A DNA stretch of 64,000 bases from Tillandsia leiboldiana (taxonomy: Eukaryota > Streptophyta > Magnoliopsida > Poales > Bromeliaceae), in assembly GCA_029204045.2 (NCBI GenBank), contig CM055064.1, forward strand, positions 7,266,323 to 7,330,322, in the 5' to 3' direction. Positions 45,669 through 58,283 of this stretch are shown here, piece by piece; the first letter of the stretch is position 1; every line of letters starts with the position of its first letter. The notes beneath the pieces are model-generated. The model was given only the letters and a program-made list of their open reading frames with translations, was not told the origin of the DNA and ran no database searches. Position numbers and translations under genes: made by a program.

Positions 45669-48404
45669 TGTCACACCCCGTCGTTGAAACTGCGACCCGG
45701 GCTCGCCAACAGATCCGCCGCCCATACGGGAAGCCCCGTATAGACGAAGCAACTAACATGCAAAAGATCAGCTACACTATACAGATATCAGAGCTGGAAA
45801 GCAAACTGCTGAAATAAAAATAAAAAAAAAATATACAAATCCTCAAATAGTACATGCCAGGTCCTCACAAAACAAAAGTCACTCCAAACTAAAGCTCTCA
45901 AAAGTAAAATATACATGATACATCCCAAACTCACTGACAGTACTAGAACATCACCAAAAGGGTACATCTACTCTCACAGGAAGAAGACTGGTAGGGATCT
46001 AGCTCGCGACTCCCTTACCTCGATAAGCAGGATCAGCAATAGGAGCAGCAGGAACTGGAGTAGAGGTCCTTGGGGAAAAATCACCACGGCGGGAGTGAGA
46101 ACTACATCCCACAGTAGTTCTCAGTGGGTACCGCCAACAAGCCTGACGGTCTGCCCACTAAGTCTACTAGAGGCATAAAGTAACAAATGCAGTACTGAAA
46201 GTAAAGGCTGGAAAATAACTCTACAGCTACTATGCCTCTATCTAAATGCTCAAAAAGTGAAACAGATGGAAACATGATGCATCTATTATCTCTCAACATA
46301 ATCACCCAATCTACAATGACTACCACATAGGGTCCAGTCAAACCTGCGCCTACCTACTGTCGTTACATCCAAGGAGGACCGGACTTACGTAGGGCGTCCG
46401 TGACTGCCAAAACTGGCCCAGCCAGAGGGACTGCGTCAACAAGTCGCGATAGCAAGTAACAAGCCCAACTCCGGAGTGGCACTCGAGGGTCGCGACCCCA
46501 CCGAGGAAAGTATCCGCGCATCTCTGTCGAGCTCAAATGTGGCTCATGCAGGCTATAGTCCAAATCCACGATCAACAAGATCGATAGTAACCAACAACAC
46601 CAACTCTCACTCACAGGCTAGAAAACTACACAGCCGGGATCCACCATCGATTCAGACGGCTCCCAAAATAAAACACTGATCTAACATTGCTACCAGACTC
46701 CACTCGGCCCCCAGGCGCGAGTGTAGCATGCATCCCACAACAACCCGACCACTCGGCCCACTATCCGGGCGAGGAAACTCTAAATCCAGGTAAAATAATA
46801 GATAATAGTGTGGGAATGTCTAAAGCATAAACAACCTAGCCCAAGTTGGAGTTTTCTACTAGTCTGGTTAAACATGTAGCATATGACGGGGTGCTAGGTC
46901 AAGTTCCAAAGATAGCATTTAATTTACAAATTTAGGAAGCAATAAATCAATATGATCATCATAGCAACACAAGTAACATCAATTCTCTCTTTCTAGCATG
47001 CTTCATCGTACACTCATAATCATGCATGTTTCCTACAATATAGAATTACTGATCAGTCCACCAGTTTTGAAGACGAAGCAACCCACCTGGAAGTGCAAAG
47101 CTGTCCAAAATCCAAGAAGCTGAAACTACACGGGAACAATCCTCCAATTCCCACAATTCCAACGGGTCCAGAAACACTAAAAAACTCCTCCTGGGTATAA
47201 AGATATAGTCCAAAGTTACAAACAACCCAAAATTTCCAAGTGTACAATTTGCTGAAATTTCAGTCCCAGAAAAGCTTGATTATCACCTGTGAGAAAAACT
47301 CAAAAAATTTCAATAAAAATACGACGGCGATCCTCGTGAAGCATAGATGTCAATCAAGCCTTTAAACGTTGAATTCCGATACTCGAGTGCAGAGATAAAA
47401 ATCTAACAAGGTGCTGTTGTCCGGGAACAATCACCAGCAAGAATAGAGCTCAAAAATGTACCCGAAACCCCTAAACAAACTCAAATCTGGGAGGAGTGGA
47501 AAATATGAAAATCATAGATTTACCTCTCGTGAATCCGACGCCATGAAAATCATCCAAAAATTCCATCGGAGTAGCTCTGTAGACCTCGTGGAAAGAAACA
47601 CGACGGAAATGGGCCACCGACGAAAGAACGTCGCACTGCGCTAACTTGTTGAAGATGTCGATGCCGCGGCCTCCAAAAAATCCTAGCCTCCTTCACAAGA
47701 TGCAGAACAAGATGATCAACAAAGTTGCTTGAGGGCTCAAGTGGGTTTGGGCTCGGGAAAAAGATCCAAGAGCCCAAAGAAGAGGGCTATTTATAGACCT
47801 CCACCAAAGAAACCAAAAAAAAACCTCTTATTGGGCTATTGGGCCCAAATTCCGAGCGCCCGGGGGTTTCGGGCTGCTACAGTAGCCCGAAAACACCCCC
47901 GGCCCGACCCACAAACCGCGCCCGAAAAACCCAGGGCCCGCCACGTGTCCCCTCCGCGCTCCGCGCGCCCGCCAATTGCGGCGCGCCGCGTGGCCGCGCG
48001 GTCCACCGCGGGGACCGTGGGCCGCGGTTCACGGCGGGCCGCCCGGGTCACTGCGCCTGCCAATGAGCGGGCGACACGTGGCCCGGCGGGGTCCACCATG
48101 CGCCGCGCCCGGTGCGGTCCACGCGTTATCGCGCGTGCATTGACCCGCCAATCGGTGCGCTCCACGTGGCAGTGCGCTCCGTTGGCTGCTCCCGGTGCAC
48201 GCCAAGTGGGCCGTGGACCGGCCCACTCGAAAAATCGGCCCGTTTGGCCCGTTTAGGTCGAAAATAGCCGATTTTCAACGTTTTCGCGCGCTGAGTCCGT
48301 TTTTGGCATCCGTTTGACGCACAACGGGCTCGATACACCAATAATAGGTGTTTTCTCACCGCCGACTACCCAGACAGGTCGTACGGAAAAACCGGGACAC
48401 CACA
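45669..48404 (-). mobile_element. Solo LTR-B (2736 bp) inserted in gypsy pol
   Basis: It starts TGTCACACCCCGTCG and ends CCGGGACACCACA, with perfect CCAAA on both sides. There is no second LTR or internal region, so it is the product of LTR-LTR recombination. A GC-rich promoter-like core lies at about 47920-48210, with three CACGTG motifs, to the right (upstream in element sense) of a TATA box at 47787-47796. ORFs of up to 175 codons through the GC-rich core overlap on both strands and are not genes. Confidence 0.92.
47787..47796 (-). promoter_or_regulatory. LTR-B TATA box
   Basis: CTATAAATAG in element sense. CACGTG (G-box core) motifs lie upstream at 47942, 48075 and 48163. This would be the Pol II promoter of the retroelement. 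Confidence 0.6.
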
Positions 48405-48409
48405 CCAAA
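48405..48409. repeat. Target-site duplication CCAAA (right)
   Basis: Matches 45664-45668. Confidence 0.9.
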
Positions 48410-49180
48410 TCTCCGGATCCCTCTAGATTGCGAGATTTTCAAAAAGACATAATCTCCAACCTAGAACTCCAAGCCTCGTTGCCTAGTATCAGCGTAGCAC
48501 CTCTGTCGACTCTGGGCGGTCTCAAGATGTCGTCAAATAGCCTTGACCTTTTTCTCTACCTCTTGGAAGATATCAGGTCCTAAAGTCTTCCTCTCACCCA
48601 CATCACTCTAATTTAGAGGCGATCAACTCCTGCGTCCATACAGCGCTTCAAATGGAGCCATTTGAATGCTCGCTTGATAGCTGTTGTTGTACGCAAACTC
48701 AGCTAATCTCAAATGTCGATACCATCCTCCGCCAAAATCCATGGCACAAGCTCTCAACCTGTCCTCTAAACTCTGAATGGTCCACTCGTACTATCCATCG
48801 GTCTGTGGGTGGAAAGTTGTACTAAAACGGAACTGAGTCGCTCCAGATACTATCGAGGAGAGTATCCCATGTAACCTCACCACCTCATCCAGATACAACT
48901 GTGCAAGTAGCTCCAGTGGCCAAATCATCTGAATTGGTAGAAAATGGGCAGACTTGATCAGTCTGTCCACTATCACCCACGCTACATAAACACCACTCTG
49001 TGACTTCGGCAATCCCACAACAAAATTCATGATAATGCGATCCCATCTCCAGTCAGGGATTGGAAATCTCTAGAACTTGTCAGCAATAACTCGATGCTCT
49101 ACTTTCACTTGCTGACAAGTTAAACACTAAGCAACAAATCTTCCAATATCCCTCTTCATTCCGTTCTACCAAAAATGTGC
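48410..49180 (-). pseudogene. Gypsy integrase, degenerate
   Basis: The zinc-finger half (about 49060-49180) keeps CLTCQQVKVEH but has a stop just before it (codon 49127-49129). The catalytic core reads MNFVVGLPKSQSG ... WVIVDRLIKSAHFLPIQ. Family members have Asp in MDF as the first catalytic residue; here it is Asn. The region around the second catalytic Asp is collapsed: IVSGATQF runs almost directly into FSTTFHPQTDG, lacking about 15-20 residues. The C-terminal part continues to the CCAAA junction. The enzyme cannot be active. Confidence 0.85.
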
Positions 49181-49483
49181 CATGAGGTCTTTACACATCT
49201 TAGTCCTATCAGGATGAATAGTATAAGGTGTATAATGGGCCTCTCTCAAAATCTGCTCCCTGGTCTCATGATCCACTGGCACACATGCTCGGTCCCTGTA
49301 CCTCAGTACTCCCGATGCATCAACAGAAAAGTCCCCAGCCTGATCGCTCTAAGTCTTCTCTCGAATCCTCACAAGGTAGGGGTCCTCACTCTGTCTCTCT
49401 CTGATCTTGTCCAATAGAGTGGGCTGCAAGATCATAGACATCAGTATCGCAGAAACCCCAGGGGACACAACCTCCAACTCTAA

Positions 49484-49900
49484 TCACCTCATCTGCTCAA
49501 GTAGTGGCGCATGCTGAGTGATCATCATACTCAAGCTCTGCACTGCTCTACTGCTCAAAACATCTGCAACCACATTGGCCTTGCCGGGGTAATACTGGAT
49601 ACTCACATCATAGTCCTTTAATAACTCTAACCAACGACATTGCCTCAAATTTAACTCCTTCTGAGTGAATAAATATTTCAAGCTCTTATGGTCGGTGAAG
49701 ATCTCACAATGCTCGTCATACAAATAATGTCGCCACAGCTTCAGAGCAAACACCATCGCTGTCAACTCAAGATCATGTATAGGGTAATTTTTCTCATAAT
49801 TCTTTAATTGCCGTGAAGCATAAGCAATTACCTTAGCATACTACATCAAAACACATCTAAGGCCGTTGTGGAAGGCATGATTATAGATCACAAATCCTTC
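49484..49900 (-). pseudogene. Gypsy RNase H domain
   Basis: Contains YASRQLKNYEKNYPIHDLEL, YLYDEHCEIFTDHKSLKYLF, and PGKANVVADVLS. The acidic residues of the active site (ELTAM, FTDHKSL, VVAD) can be seen. A stop (codon 49841-49843) sits where relatives have Gln, a CAG to TAG change, in the segment linking reverse transcriptase to RNase H. Confidence 0.88.
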
Positions 49901-50838
49901 CCCCATAACTAGTAAGGCAAGGATAGGAGCTGACATCAGCCTCAGCTTCAAATCCTCAAAGCTCCGCTGACATGCCTCACTCCAGATAAACTTGATTCCT
50001 TTTCTAGTCAGTCAAGTGAGGGGAGTAGAAAGCTTCACAAAAATTTTCACGAACCGACGGTAATAGTCCACTAATCCAAGAAGCTCCGCACCTCTGTAAC
50101 AGTCGTCGGTCTGGGCCAATCCCGAATCGCATCAACCTTCGTTGGGTCTACTGCCACTCTAGCGGTTGAAATAATATGGCTTAAAAATGTAACTTCCCGA
50201 AGCCAAAACTCGCACTTCTTTAACTTGGCATATAATTTCTTCTCTCTTAGAAGCTATAACACTATCCTCAAGTGCTCCTCATGCTCCACATGCTCCACAT
50301 CACTCCGGGAGTAAATCAGGATGTCATCGATGAATACTACCACAAATCTATCCAAGTACAGCTGGAAAATTTGGTTTATCAAATCCATAAATGCGATAGG
50401 AGAATTGGTCAATCCAAAAGGCATTACTGTGAACTCATAATGCTCGTACCGGTCCTGAATGTCGTTTTGGAAATATCCTCGGCCTCCACCTTCAGCTGGT
50501 GGTTACCGAACTACAAATCCACCTTTGAGAAACAAACTCTTTACAACCGACCGAACAAATCATCGATGTGTGGCAAGGGGGATGATCACTTTATTCAACT
50601 CCCTGTAGTCAACACACAACCTCAGCGAACCATCATTCTTCTTCACAAACAACACCGACACTCTCCAAGGCAAAACATTGGGTCTAACAATCCCCTTATC
50701 CATCAAATCCTGCAACTGCGCCTTTAGCTCTCTCAGCTCAGCCGGTGCCATCATGTAGAGTGCCTTCGAGATTGGTGCGATGCCAGGAATCATGTCGATC
50801 ACAAACTCTACCTCCCTATCCGGCGGCATCAATGCCAA
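49901..50838 (-). pseudogene. Gypsy reverse transcriptase, frame-broken
   Basis: The N-terminal half is open at 50560-50838: DMIPGIAPISKALYMMAPAE, GIVRPNVLPWRVSVLFVKKN, then LRLCVDYRELNKV. The catalytic box FIDD (the YxDD equivalent) is at 50323-50334 within VVFIDDILIYS. Frame changes and stops separate the halves. The lineage is Ty3/gypsy by sequence pattern and by the order RT-RNase H-integrase. Confidence 0.9.
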
Positions 50839-51099
50839 CCCTTATGGAAATACATCTGGATACTCGTGGATAATAGGGATACCCTCGAGTCCCGGTACCG
50901 CCGTAGGCACCTATACTACCGTCACCAGAAAAGCAACACAACCACGACTCATCATTTGCCTGACCCTTACTGAAGAAATCATCATAGCAAACATCGCGCT
51001 CTAGCAACCTTGATATACAAACTCCTCCTATTCGAGCTTGCGAAAGATCACCGTCCTCTCTCCATAGTTGATCGTCGCACAATGCCTCGCCAACCAATC

Positions 51100-51372
51100 C
51101 ATGCCAAGTACGACATTGAAATCCTAGAGCTGTCGTAAGACCAACAAGTCTGCAGACATAATCCACAATCCCAACTGCACTGGACAAGATCGACAACACT
51201 CCTCCATATACAATATATTATCAGGAACCTGTACCTCTCGTGCATGTGGTAACAACCCTATCTCTAGTTCATGCAGTAATACAAATGCTCTACTAATAAA
51301 TAAGTGTGATACTCCAGTATCAAATAATGCTCGAGTGCAAATAGAAGAAATAAAAATAATACTTGTCATCAC
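51100..51372 (-). pseudogene. Gypsy aspartic protease domain
   Basis: The motif ALFDTGVSHLFIS holds an intact DTG catalytic triad; most relatives read ALIDTGASHSFIS. The domain is open over 82 codons but is out of frame with the neighbouring gag and RT. Confidence 0.88.
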
Positions 51373-51551
51373 ATGGTCGACTGCTATAGAATCCTCAACT
51401 TGGGTTGCATAAACACGCCCTCTCAGTGATGGTGGTTACTTCTCCATCTGTCTCGAAAAAATAGCCCGATTTGCCTGGCTATAGCTCGGTGGAGCTCCTG
51501 CTATATGAAGTGGTAAGGGAGGAGTCGATGCTGAAGATGGTGCCGAGAATC

Positions 51552-52002
51552 CTACTCTCGGGCAAGCTGACAGATAATGCCCCGGCTGCCTACATCGAAA
51601 ATATCAACCCTGTCTCTGCTCACACTGCTGCGGTGGGTGCGGTCCTTCACAAATAACGCACCGATCCTGCCGCCTCTGATGCTGCTACTGTGGTTGCCGC
51701 TGCTATTGGGATCCACCCGACCTTTGTTTCCTCTGAAACCCACGACCCTGAGGATGGAATCGTGGAAGTCTCGGGGGTCTCTGTCTACTGGTTTACTCTC
51801 CATCATCCTGCGCTGGGCATTTCTCTCCAGAACTCACCCCGAGGGCAACTAGAAGATCAACGGCTCATCCGGGCTCCTGAGTTGGTGGTAGGGCAGGTGC
51901 AGCAGTAGCAGCTGCTTGCTGCTGTACCAACTGCTGGACTAAGCCAGCCAATGCAGCGAGCTGATCCTCAAGCTGCAGCAATCTATTTGAGCCAACTTAA
52001 TC
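51552..52002 (-). pseudogene. Gypsy gag, C-terminal half with zinc knuckles, truncated
   Basis: Near the LTR the minus strand gives LLQLEDQLAALAGLVQQLVQ and QQAAATAAPALPPTQEP, then a stop. Further on, CVICEGPHPPQQC is a first zinc knuckle. The second reads YFRCRQPGHYLSAC, where its first Cys is Tyr and a stop (CGA-type to TGA) precedes it. Most of gag (matrix/capsid region), the leader and a good primer-binding site are missing between this and the LTR at 52003. Confidence 0.75.
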
Positions 52003-53982
52003 TGTCATGCCCCGGGGGTAAACCAGAACCCGGGCTCACCAACAGATCCGCCGTGTACGCGAAATAAATAATACAACACTGGGTCTACCACTAGCTCTCA
52101 AGATGGTAGGAGATCTATCTAGCCGCCGATCCCCCTCCCCACAATCCACCGGCACCGCAACAGCCGCGAAGAACCCTAAAAAAAAAAAGAGGAAGCAATA
52201 ACGGGTGTGAGAACTACTAAAAGCCAGTAGTTCTCAGTGGGTACGTCATCGAACCTCCGGTCTATCCACCAAGTCTACTAGAGACAAGAATAGAAGAAAG
52301 CGACAAAGTAGGAAAGTAAAGCTGTTGATATAAAAACTACCACTACTATACCTCTAAGGATGTGGATAGAAAGAGATGAGTATATATGCATCACTAACAA
52401 ACTGTCGGGAATAACCCAATTAACCGACCGACGTAAGGCATGGTCCCGCCCGCACTAGCATCACGTCTGATCACACTAACAACGAGTGGATCACCGACGT
52501 GGAACTATACCCAAGTGTAAATCAAACCGCCTAACTCTGGAGTGGCACTCGGGGGGAAACGACCGACCCGAGGAAAGTAACCAGGTCGAGTATGTAGCAT
52601 GCTAAAATCAAACTCATGACTATGTGAAAACTCTATCCACGATACTGGAAACTCGGCCCCAACCGATGCATGATCTCGAATCAGTCCAACCGCCCAAAAT
52701 CTGCGATTACCGAACATCCCACGAGTCAACAATCCAGTGCTAACCCACCCCGACTCGATACATGATCTCTAATCGGTCTAACCACCCAAAATTTGCGGTT
52801 ATCGAACATCCCACGAGTCAACAATCCCGTGATATCCCACTCCGACTCGATAACCTCAACTACACTATCCCCAAGCCCATGCTCAAAGCCCCGAGCAATA
52901 AGAATCACAAAGTAAGGAAAATACGAGTTTTCTCCTATGTTTAGTTCCAACATGGATAGTGTAGCAACATAAAAGAAGTAACCTATCTAGATATCCATAC
53001 AAGCATGCAATTGTCCTCCTACAAGATAGGTTCAATTCTCAACATAACAACAAGTTCAAGCATAATTTACACAAGTATAGGAATCAAGGACCAATATACA
53101 TCATGCTGAAAATAAGTAGACTAAGTAAATATGTCACAGTTTCAATGTGCTCTAAAAACTCACCTGGAAACTTATCGATCCAAAATTTAATCGAGCTAAA
53201 AATCGGCTAGCACGATCCTCATGATCCTATGGTTCCAACGAATCAAAAAGCTCCCAAAAATTCCTGCTGGATTGAGCACAAATACAAAAACACTAAGTCA
53301 GGTGCAAGATTCCAGCAAGCAGCTCCATAAGAAGAAAGGTGCCCAATCTAAACTCATACCTCAACGAGATGATGCCAAACATAGTTCCTAAGTTCTTCTT
53401 CAACTTAGGAACACACAGGAAGCCAAGAAAAGCTCTCTACAAGTGCTAAGAGTCAAGTGAAGGCTTGATCTTCTAAGTGTTGTCCACACTCTGCTTCCAA
53501 AATCAGTGAACAAGTTCAACTCGATGTAGAAGCTAAACCAAACATGATCACAAGCTGAAATAGAAAAGGAAGTTGCTCACCATAATCATAAGGATGTGAT
53601 CAAGCTCTTACATCTTCATAAAAACCCCCAAGTCACCACGAAAAAGCTTCCCAAAGCTGTAATAAACATAGGGGTTCATAAAAATTCTGCATGCAGTATT
53701 CTGAACATAGAGCCACAAAGATAGGGGATAACCTGTACAAATCACCTTCAAAAATCCCAAAACAAGGTGCTCACTTGTTCATCTTGAAGTCTAGAACAAT
53801 CCCAAGCCTTTCAATCTTAAAATCCATAAGCAAAAGATAAAAAAATCTCATAACCATTCATTGTTGTCCAAAAATCCAAGCTGTGCATAAGGGCTCCAAG
53901 GAAGGTGTAAACTAACTATGAAAAAGCTGGAATGAAGGGTTGCCACCAATATGAAGTTTCTAGATCTGCCAAAGGAGAAGAT
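52003..53982 (-). mobile_element. LTR-B copy B3, left part (interrupted)
   Basis: It starts TGTCATGCCCCGGGGG at 52003 beside gag, so it is the 5'-side LTR of the decayed gypsy element. It keeps the blocks AACAGATCCGCC, GTGTGAGAACTACTAAAAGC, CTCAGTGGGTACG and CACTCGGGGGGAAACGACC. A 92-bp unit is tandemly duplicated at about 52659-52842. It breaks at 53982, where a reversed LTR is inserted, and resumes at 58284. The combined length of about 2.75 kb matches solo copy B2. Confidence 0.82.
52659..52842. repeat. Two 92-bp tandem units in LTR-B3
   Basis: Both contain CATGATCTCKAATCRGTC and CGAACATCCCACGAGTCAAC. Confidence 0.85.
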
Positions 53983-56900
53983 TGTGAAGACCCGGATATT
54001 CGTGGTCATTACAGTGTGACCGACAGCTTGTGGAGGCCTGTTTCAGTGGATAGTGTTGGTTGCGTGCAAATCGGACCCGACAAACGGACTCAGTGTGAGA
54101 AATGGATCAAGATTGCCTATTTGGGAGTTTCGTCGAAAAATAGAAGTGATTTTGCGCAAAACGGACACCGTATTTGGATGCAGCGCGGAAAAACGATCAA
54201 AACGGCTATTTGGTTGCATTATTTGGAGTTTTGGACTTCGGAATTGGACCCATCGCGCGGAAATAGCAAAATGTGGCTTTTTTTTGGAGCTTTTTGGACC
54301 AATTCCAGGCTGCCGGTCCACGGGGTGCATGTGCACCAGGCGCAGCGGCCGTAGGCACCGCCACGCGTCGGCGCGGGAGAGGGGGAAACGGGGCCACGCG
54401 GCGCGCCCACGTGCGCCGCTGGTGCGTTGCGCGTCCCCGTGCGGGACACGCGGCGTCGCGCCATTGGCGGGCGCCCGCCGCTCCGGATCCGCCACGCGGC
54501 GCCAGCCCAGCCGCCCGATCGCGCCTGCGGGGCGTGTGGATTTGCGCCACGTGTCCCACTGGCTTTTTCCCTCTTCTGCCGGCTACGGGTGTTCGATTCC
54601 GTACCCAGAAGCCTCCTTTCAGTAGGTCTTTTGGCTATTTAAACCTTCTCCTTCCTCCATTTTCAGACTTTTGGACCTTGCAGATTTTTCCTGTACTTCT
54701 CAGAGCTTCCTCCCCATCTTCTTCCTCTTCTCCTTCATCTGCTGCTGAACTTGGGGGACTTCCTGCTGTCTTCATAGCTGAGCAAGTGGAGAAGATGCTA
54801 TTTTAGCTCTTTTTCGTCGCGTTTCAGTGCGGGAGGCCTACAGCACTCATCTGATGGATTTTTTGATCTAAAAATTTAAAGGGATCTTCACAAGAGGTAG
54901 ATCTACAACATTTATATTCAACACTTTGGCTAAATCTGGATTTTTATCTGAGTTGTAAGGCCATCTTTGGGACCCTTTGTTGCAGCCTGAAATTTTGGGC
55001 AATCTGTGGTATTTTGGCTTTTCTGAATTGTAGGAGTGGAATTTTTGGATAATTTTTGCGGGAAAATTTCCAGGACTCAAATATATACAATATTGGTAAG
55101 TACCATTTTCCCCAGATCTGAGTTTTTATTAGGGTTTATGCATGATCTTTGGAGCACCTTGCTGCATTCATGTACAGATGGAACTTGGTGGATAGTTCAA
55201 AGTGTTTATGGGTTTTCTCCTTCATCCGAGCATGAAAATTGGAGTTCTTTAGCTCAATTTGTATCTACTATCGACAAGGAATCCAATGGTACCTCTCTTG
55301 CAGGATTTGGAGCACGTTTGGTTAGATAACTTTAATGATCTTTTCAAGTGTTGTTATATGGATTACTGCAGTCCCTGTTTTAGTTTTGATTTGAGCAATG
55401 TACCTTGGAATGCAGATAACTTCGTGGATATAAAGTCTTTTTCAGAAATTCAAGTTGGTACTTCTTCTTAACTTCAAGGTGAGAAAATTCTCTGTTGTGA
55501 TCTGTGGATGAATCCCTGTGGAAAAGCCCCTAATTAAGCTTGGAAATGCTAGCAAGTTTATGTTAGCAGTTTTGGACAGCATTGTGACATTTGTTGTATT
55601 TGAATGTTAAAGGAAAATTAATGGTGGATTTTTGAGGACTCGAAGATGTTTGTATGAAAGAGGATATCTTTGCTTTACTGCTGGGAACTTCATTTTGAGG
55701 TATTTGAGGTTGCACATACTTTTTATTTAACCTTGTTGCACTTGCCGAAATTCTGGAATTTGAATGCGCAGTGTGCATTGTTTCAGTGATTGCGCCCAAT
55801 CCGTGAGGCGGATTTGGATGATTTTTGCGGCATCGGACTCCTGGGAGGATAAGGATTACTCACGCCAAAATTCAACCAGATCGGGCATCGGATCGTCAAG
55901 ATTCAGGTGGGTGGTTGTGCTTTGCCGAAAACATCGATTTACCCACTCGGGCTATTGGTTTTCCTCATGGCATTGTGGTTGATGTTCTCTTCTCCTTGGT
56001 ATAATATGCTTGGATATCCATGTTTAGATTAAGTGAATTGATCCTCAGTGTATACATGAGTGAATGAATAGTTTGATTGATGTTGCATTATCTCATATGA
56101 AGTTCATTATAAGTGATCATTCTTAAACCTATGCTATATGAGGGTAATTGGGAAATTAATCTTTAACCTACACCTTGTGATGAATGGTTGACCTAATTAT
56201 GGTGAATGATGGTGATAGTTATGTGTGAATGGTTGGTTGATTTATGTGAGGACTTGGTTGATTTATTTGAGAATGATTTATGCGAGAGTAGTGGGTTTGG
56301 TGATCCTTAGTCTCCACTTGGTGATATGAATTACACTTGTCGGTTCTTATCCTACAATGTGTGATGTTGGGCATAGATGTTAATCCATAACCTATCTATG
56401 TGAGAATAATTAGTTGATTGATCATTGATCTAACTTATGTGAAAATGGGTGATGATGTGGGTTATTGATCTAGTTGATGTGAGAATGACCTAGGCTTTTG
56501 ATTCCTAATTCCTTCATGAAAAGATGAATATCATTGTTGAGTTGAGGCCTATTCCTTATGAGACAAAGCAATTTCATGACCCCTATTACTTACAATGAGA
56601 TTGGACGTTGTTGGTAGATCCTATGTTCATCCTATGTAAGTCAATGGAGGTTGTTGAACCTTAAGCTATTCATTGGTGATACTTGATTGAATGTCTCTGT
56701 TTAAGTGATGTTAAATGATCTTGGGCTTATTCCTGTATGAATGTGAGGGTTGACGAGCGTTGTACCATCTTATGTGATTTGTGATTAGGTGTGGCACTTC
56801 CTTATTTTCATACTTTGTGAACATCGTGTATGTGGTATTGGCAGGCATATGCTATGTTGCACTTAATGTTCTTATGCAATCATCAATATTATGGAATAGC

Positions 56901-58283
56901 ATGCTCTAATAAATGTAGAACATCGACACCTATTTTCTTTTATATCATCTTGGGACATTTGCATGCTTGTATGGTCATTTAGATAGGCCACCTTTTTCTG
57001 CTACACTATCATGTTGGACTTGACTTAGGAGAAACCATGTTTCTTGCTTTTCTCCTTTCATACTAGGCTCAGGGTATTTGTAGCTCGTGCGCGAGCAGGT
57101 GGTTTTGAGATAGTGTAGGCAGACTCTTGGGATCTGGGACAGGCTAGCTTGAGGGCAGGGTATTGCGGCTACCGCGGACTTTGGGCGGTTGACCGGATGG
57201 TGACTTGTGCATCGGATTAGGGATGACAGGTCGGGCTTGATTTGGGGGATTTGTGGGATATTGCGGCGACCGCGGACTTTGGGCGGCCGACCGGGTATTT
57301 ACAGCTGCATCAGATTGGGGGATCGGGCTTTATGTAGTGGATGGGGTTTTCCCACTTTGATTAGAGTCGTGATCCAGTCCTGCTATATTATTGATACTGG
57401 TTACTTATTACTCAGGCACTTTACTCGTGTGGGTCGCTTCCCCCGAGTGCCACTCCGGAGTGTGCGATATACAGACTTTGAGTCCTCGAGACTCCTATCC
57501 CTTATCGGTGTTATGCGTAGGCTGGCATACCCGATTTGGCAGGCATAGCAGGCAGTACCAGTGTTTACTGGTGTATAGATTGGGTTTATTCAGGCAGGCA
57601 TTTATATTCTGATGCATACATTTAGCTATTCTTTTAGCTTGGTATTTTAGAGGCATAGTAGTGGTAGTTTCCTATTTCCAGCAGTCTCTATTGCTTACCA
57701 CTCTTCCTTTCCTTTTGCCTCTGGTAGACCTTGTGGGTACGTCGGGGTTTGAGGCTTTACCCATAGGAGGAGGCTACTGGTTTTACTAGTGGTTCTCACC
57801 CCCATTGTTGTTTTTCCCCTTTCCTCCCTTTGTTTTGCAGTGTCTGCTGCGGGAGTTGCGGATCTTCGGTTGACAGTTCGAGGCAAGGGAGTCACGAGAT
57901 AGATCCCTACCAGTGTTGATTTCTACAGTGGGATAGATGTACCAACCCGGATTGTGGGTTTCACTGTACACAGTTGTATATTATTATTTCAGTTTATCTT
58001 CCTTTTTGGATTTATAGATGTTGTATAGGTGGCTTTTACTTGTATTACAGTTTCGGTGGACCGGATTATTGTATTATTATTTTTGGGAGATGGATATTGT
58101 ACTTTTACTTTTCAGTTGTACAGTGATTCAGATTTTTATTACAGCAGTTTTTCTTCAGCTTTGATATCTATTTAGTTATTAGATGATACTTTGCAGGTTG
58201 GACGCTTCGCTTATGCGGGGTTCCGCATAGGTGGCGGATCTGTTGGCGAGCCCGGGTCGCAGTTTCGACCTCAGGGCGTGACA
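53983..58283 (+). mobile_element. Solo LTR, 4.3 kb, opposite orientation, nested in LTR-B3
   Basis: In plus-strand sense it starts TGTGAAGACCCGGATATTCG and ends TCAGGGCGTGACA. That is the element-sense polarity of LTR-B (TGTGGTGTCCCGG ... GGTGTGACA), so it is a relative inserted backwards. Flanking 5-mers are AAGAT (53978-53982) and AAGGT (58284-58288), a target duplication with one difference. It has a TATA-like ATTTAAA at about 54635 with CACGTG at 54548 upstream. There are imperfect repeats of TTGCGGC-ACCGCGGACTTTGGGCGG at 57160 and 57262, and many degenerate TTGAT/TATGTGA repeats at 56.1-56.8 kb. No coding gene is present. Confidence 0.82.
54635..54644 (+). promoter_or_regulatory. TATA-like box of the reversed LTR
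   Basis: CTATTTAAAC, 82 bp downstream of a CACGTG (54548-54553) and a GC-rich tract. Same promoter layout as LTR-B. Confidence 0.45.

Noticed and set aside
47729..48256. 175-codon Arg/Pro/Ala-rich ORF, plus overlapping minus-strand ORFs
   Set aside because: This is the GC-rich promoter core of a solo LTR. GC richness removes stop codons in several frames at once.
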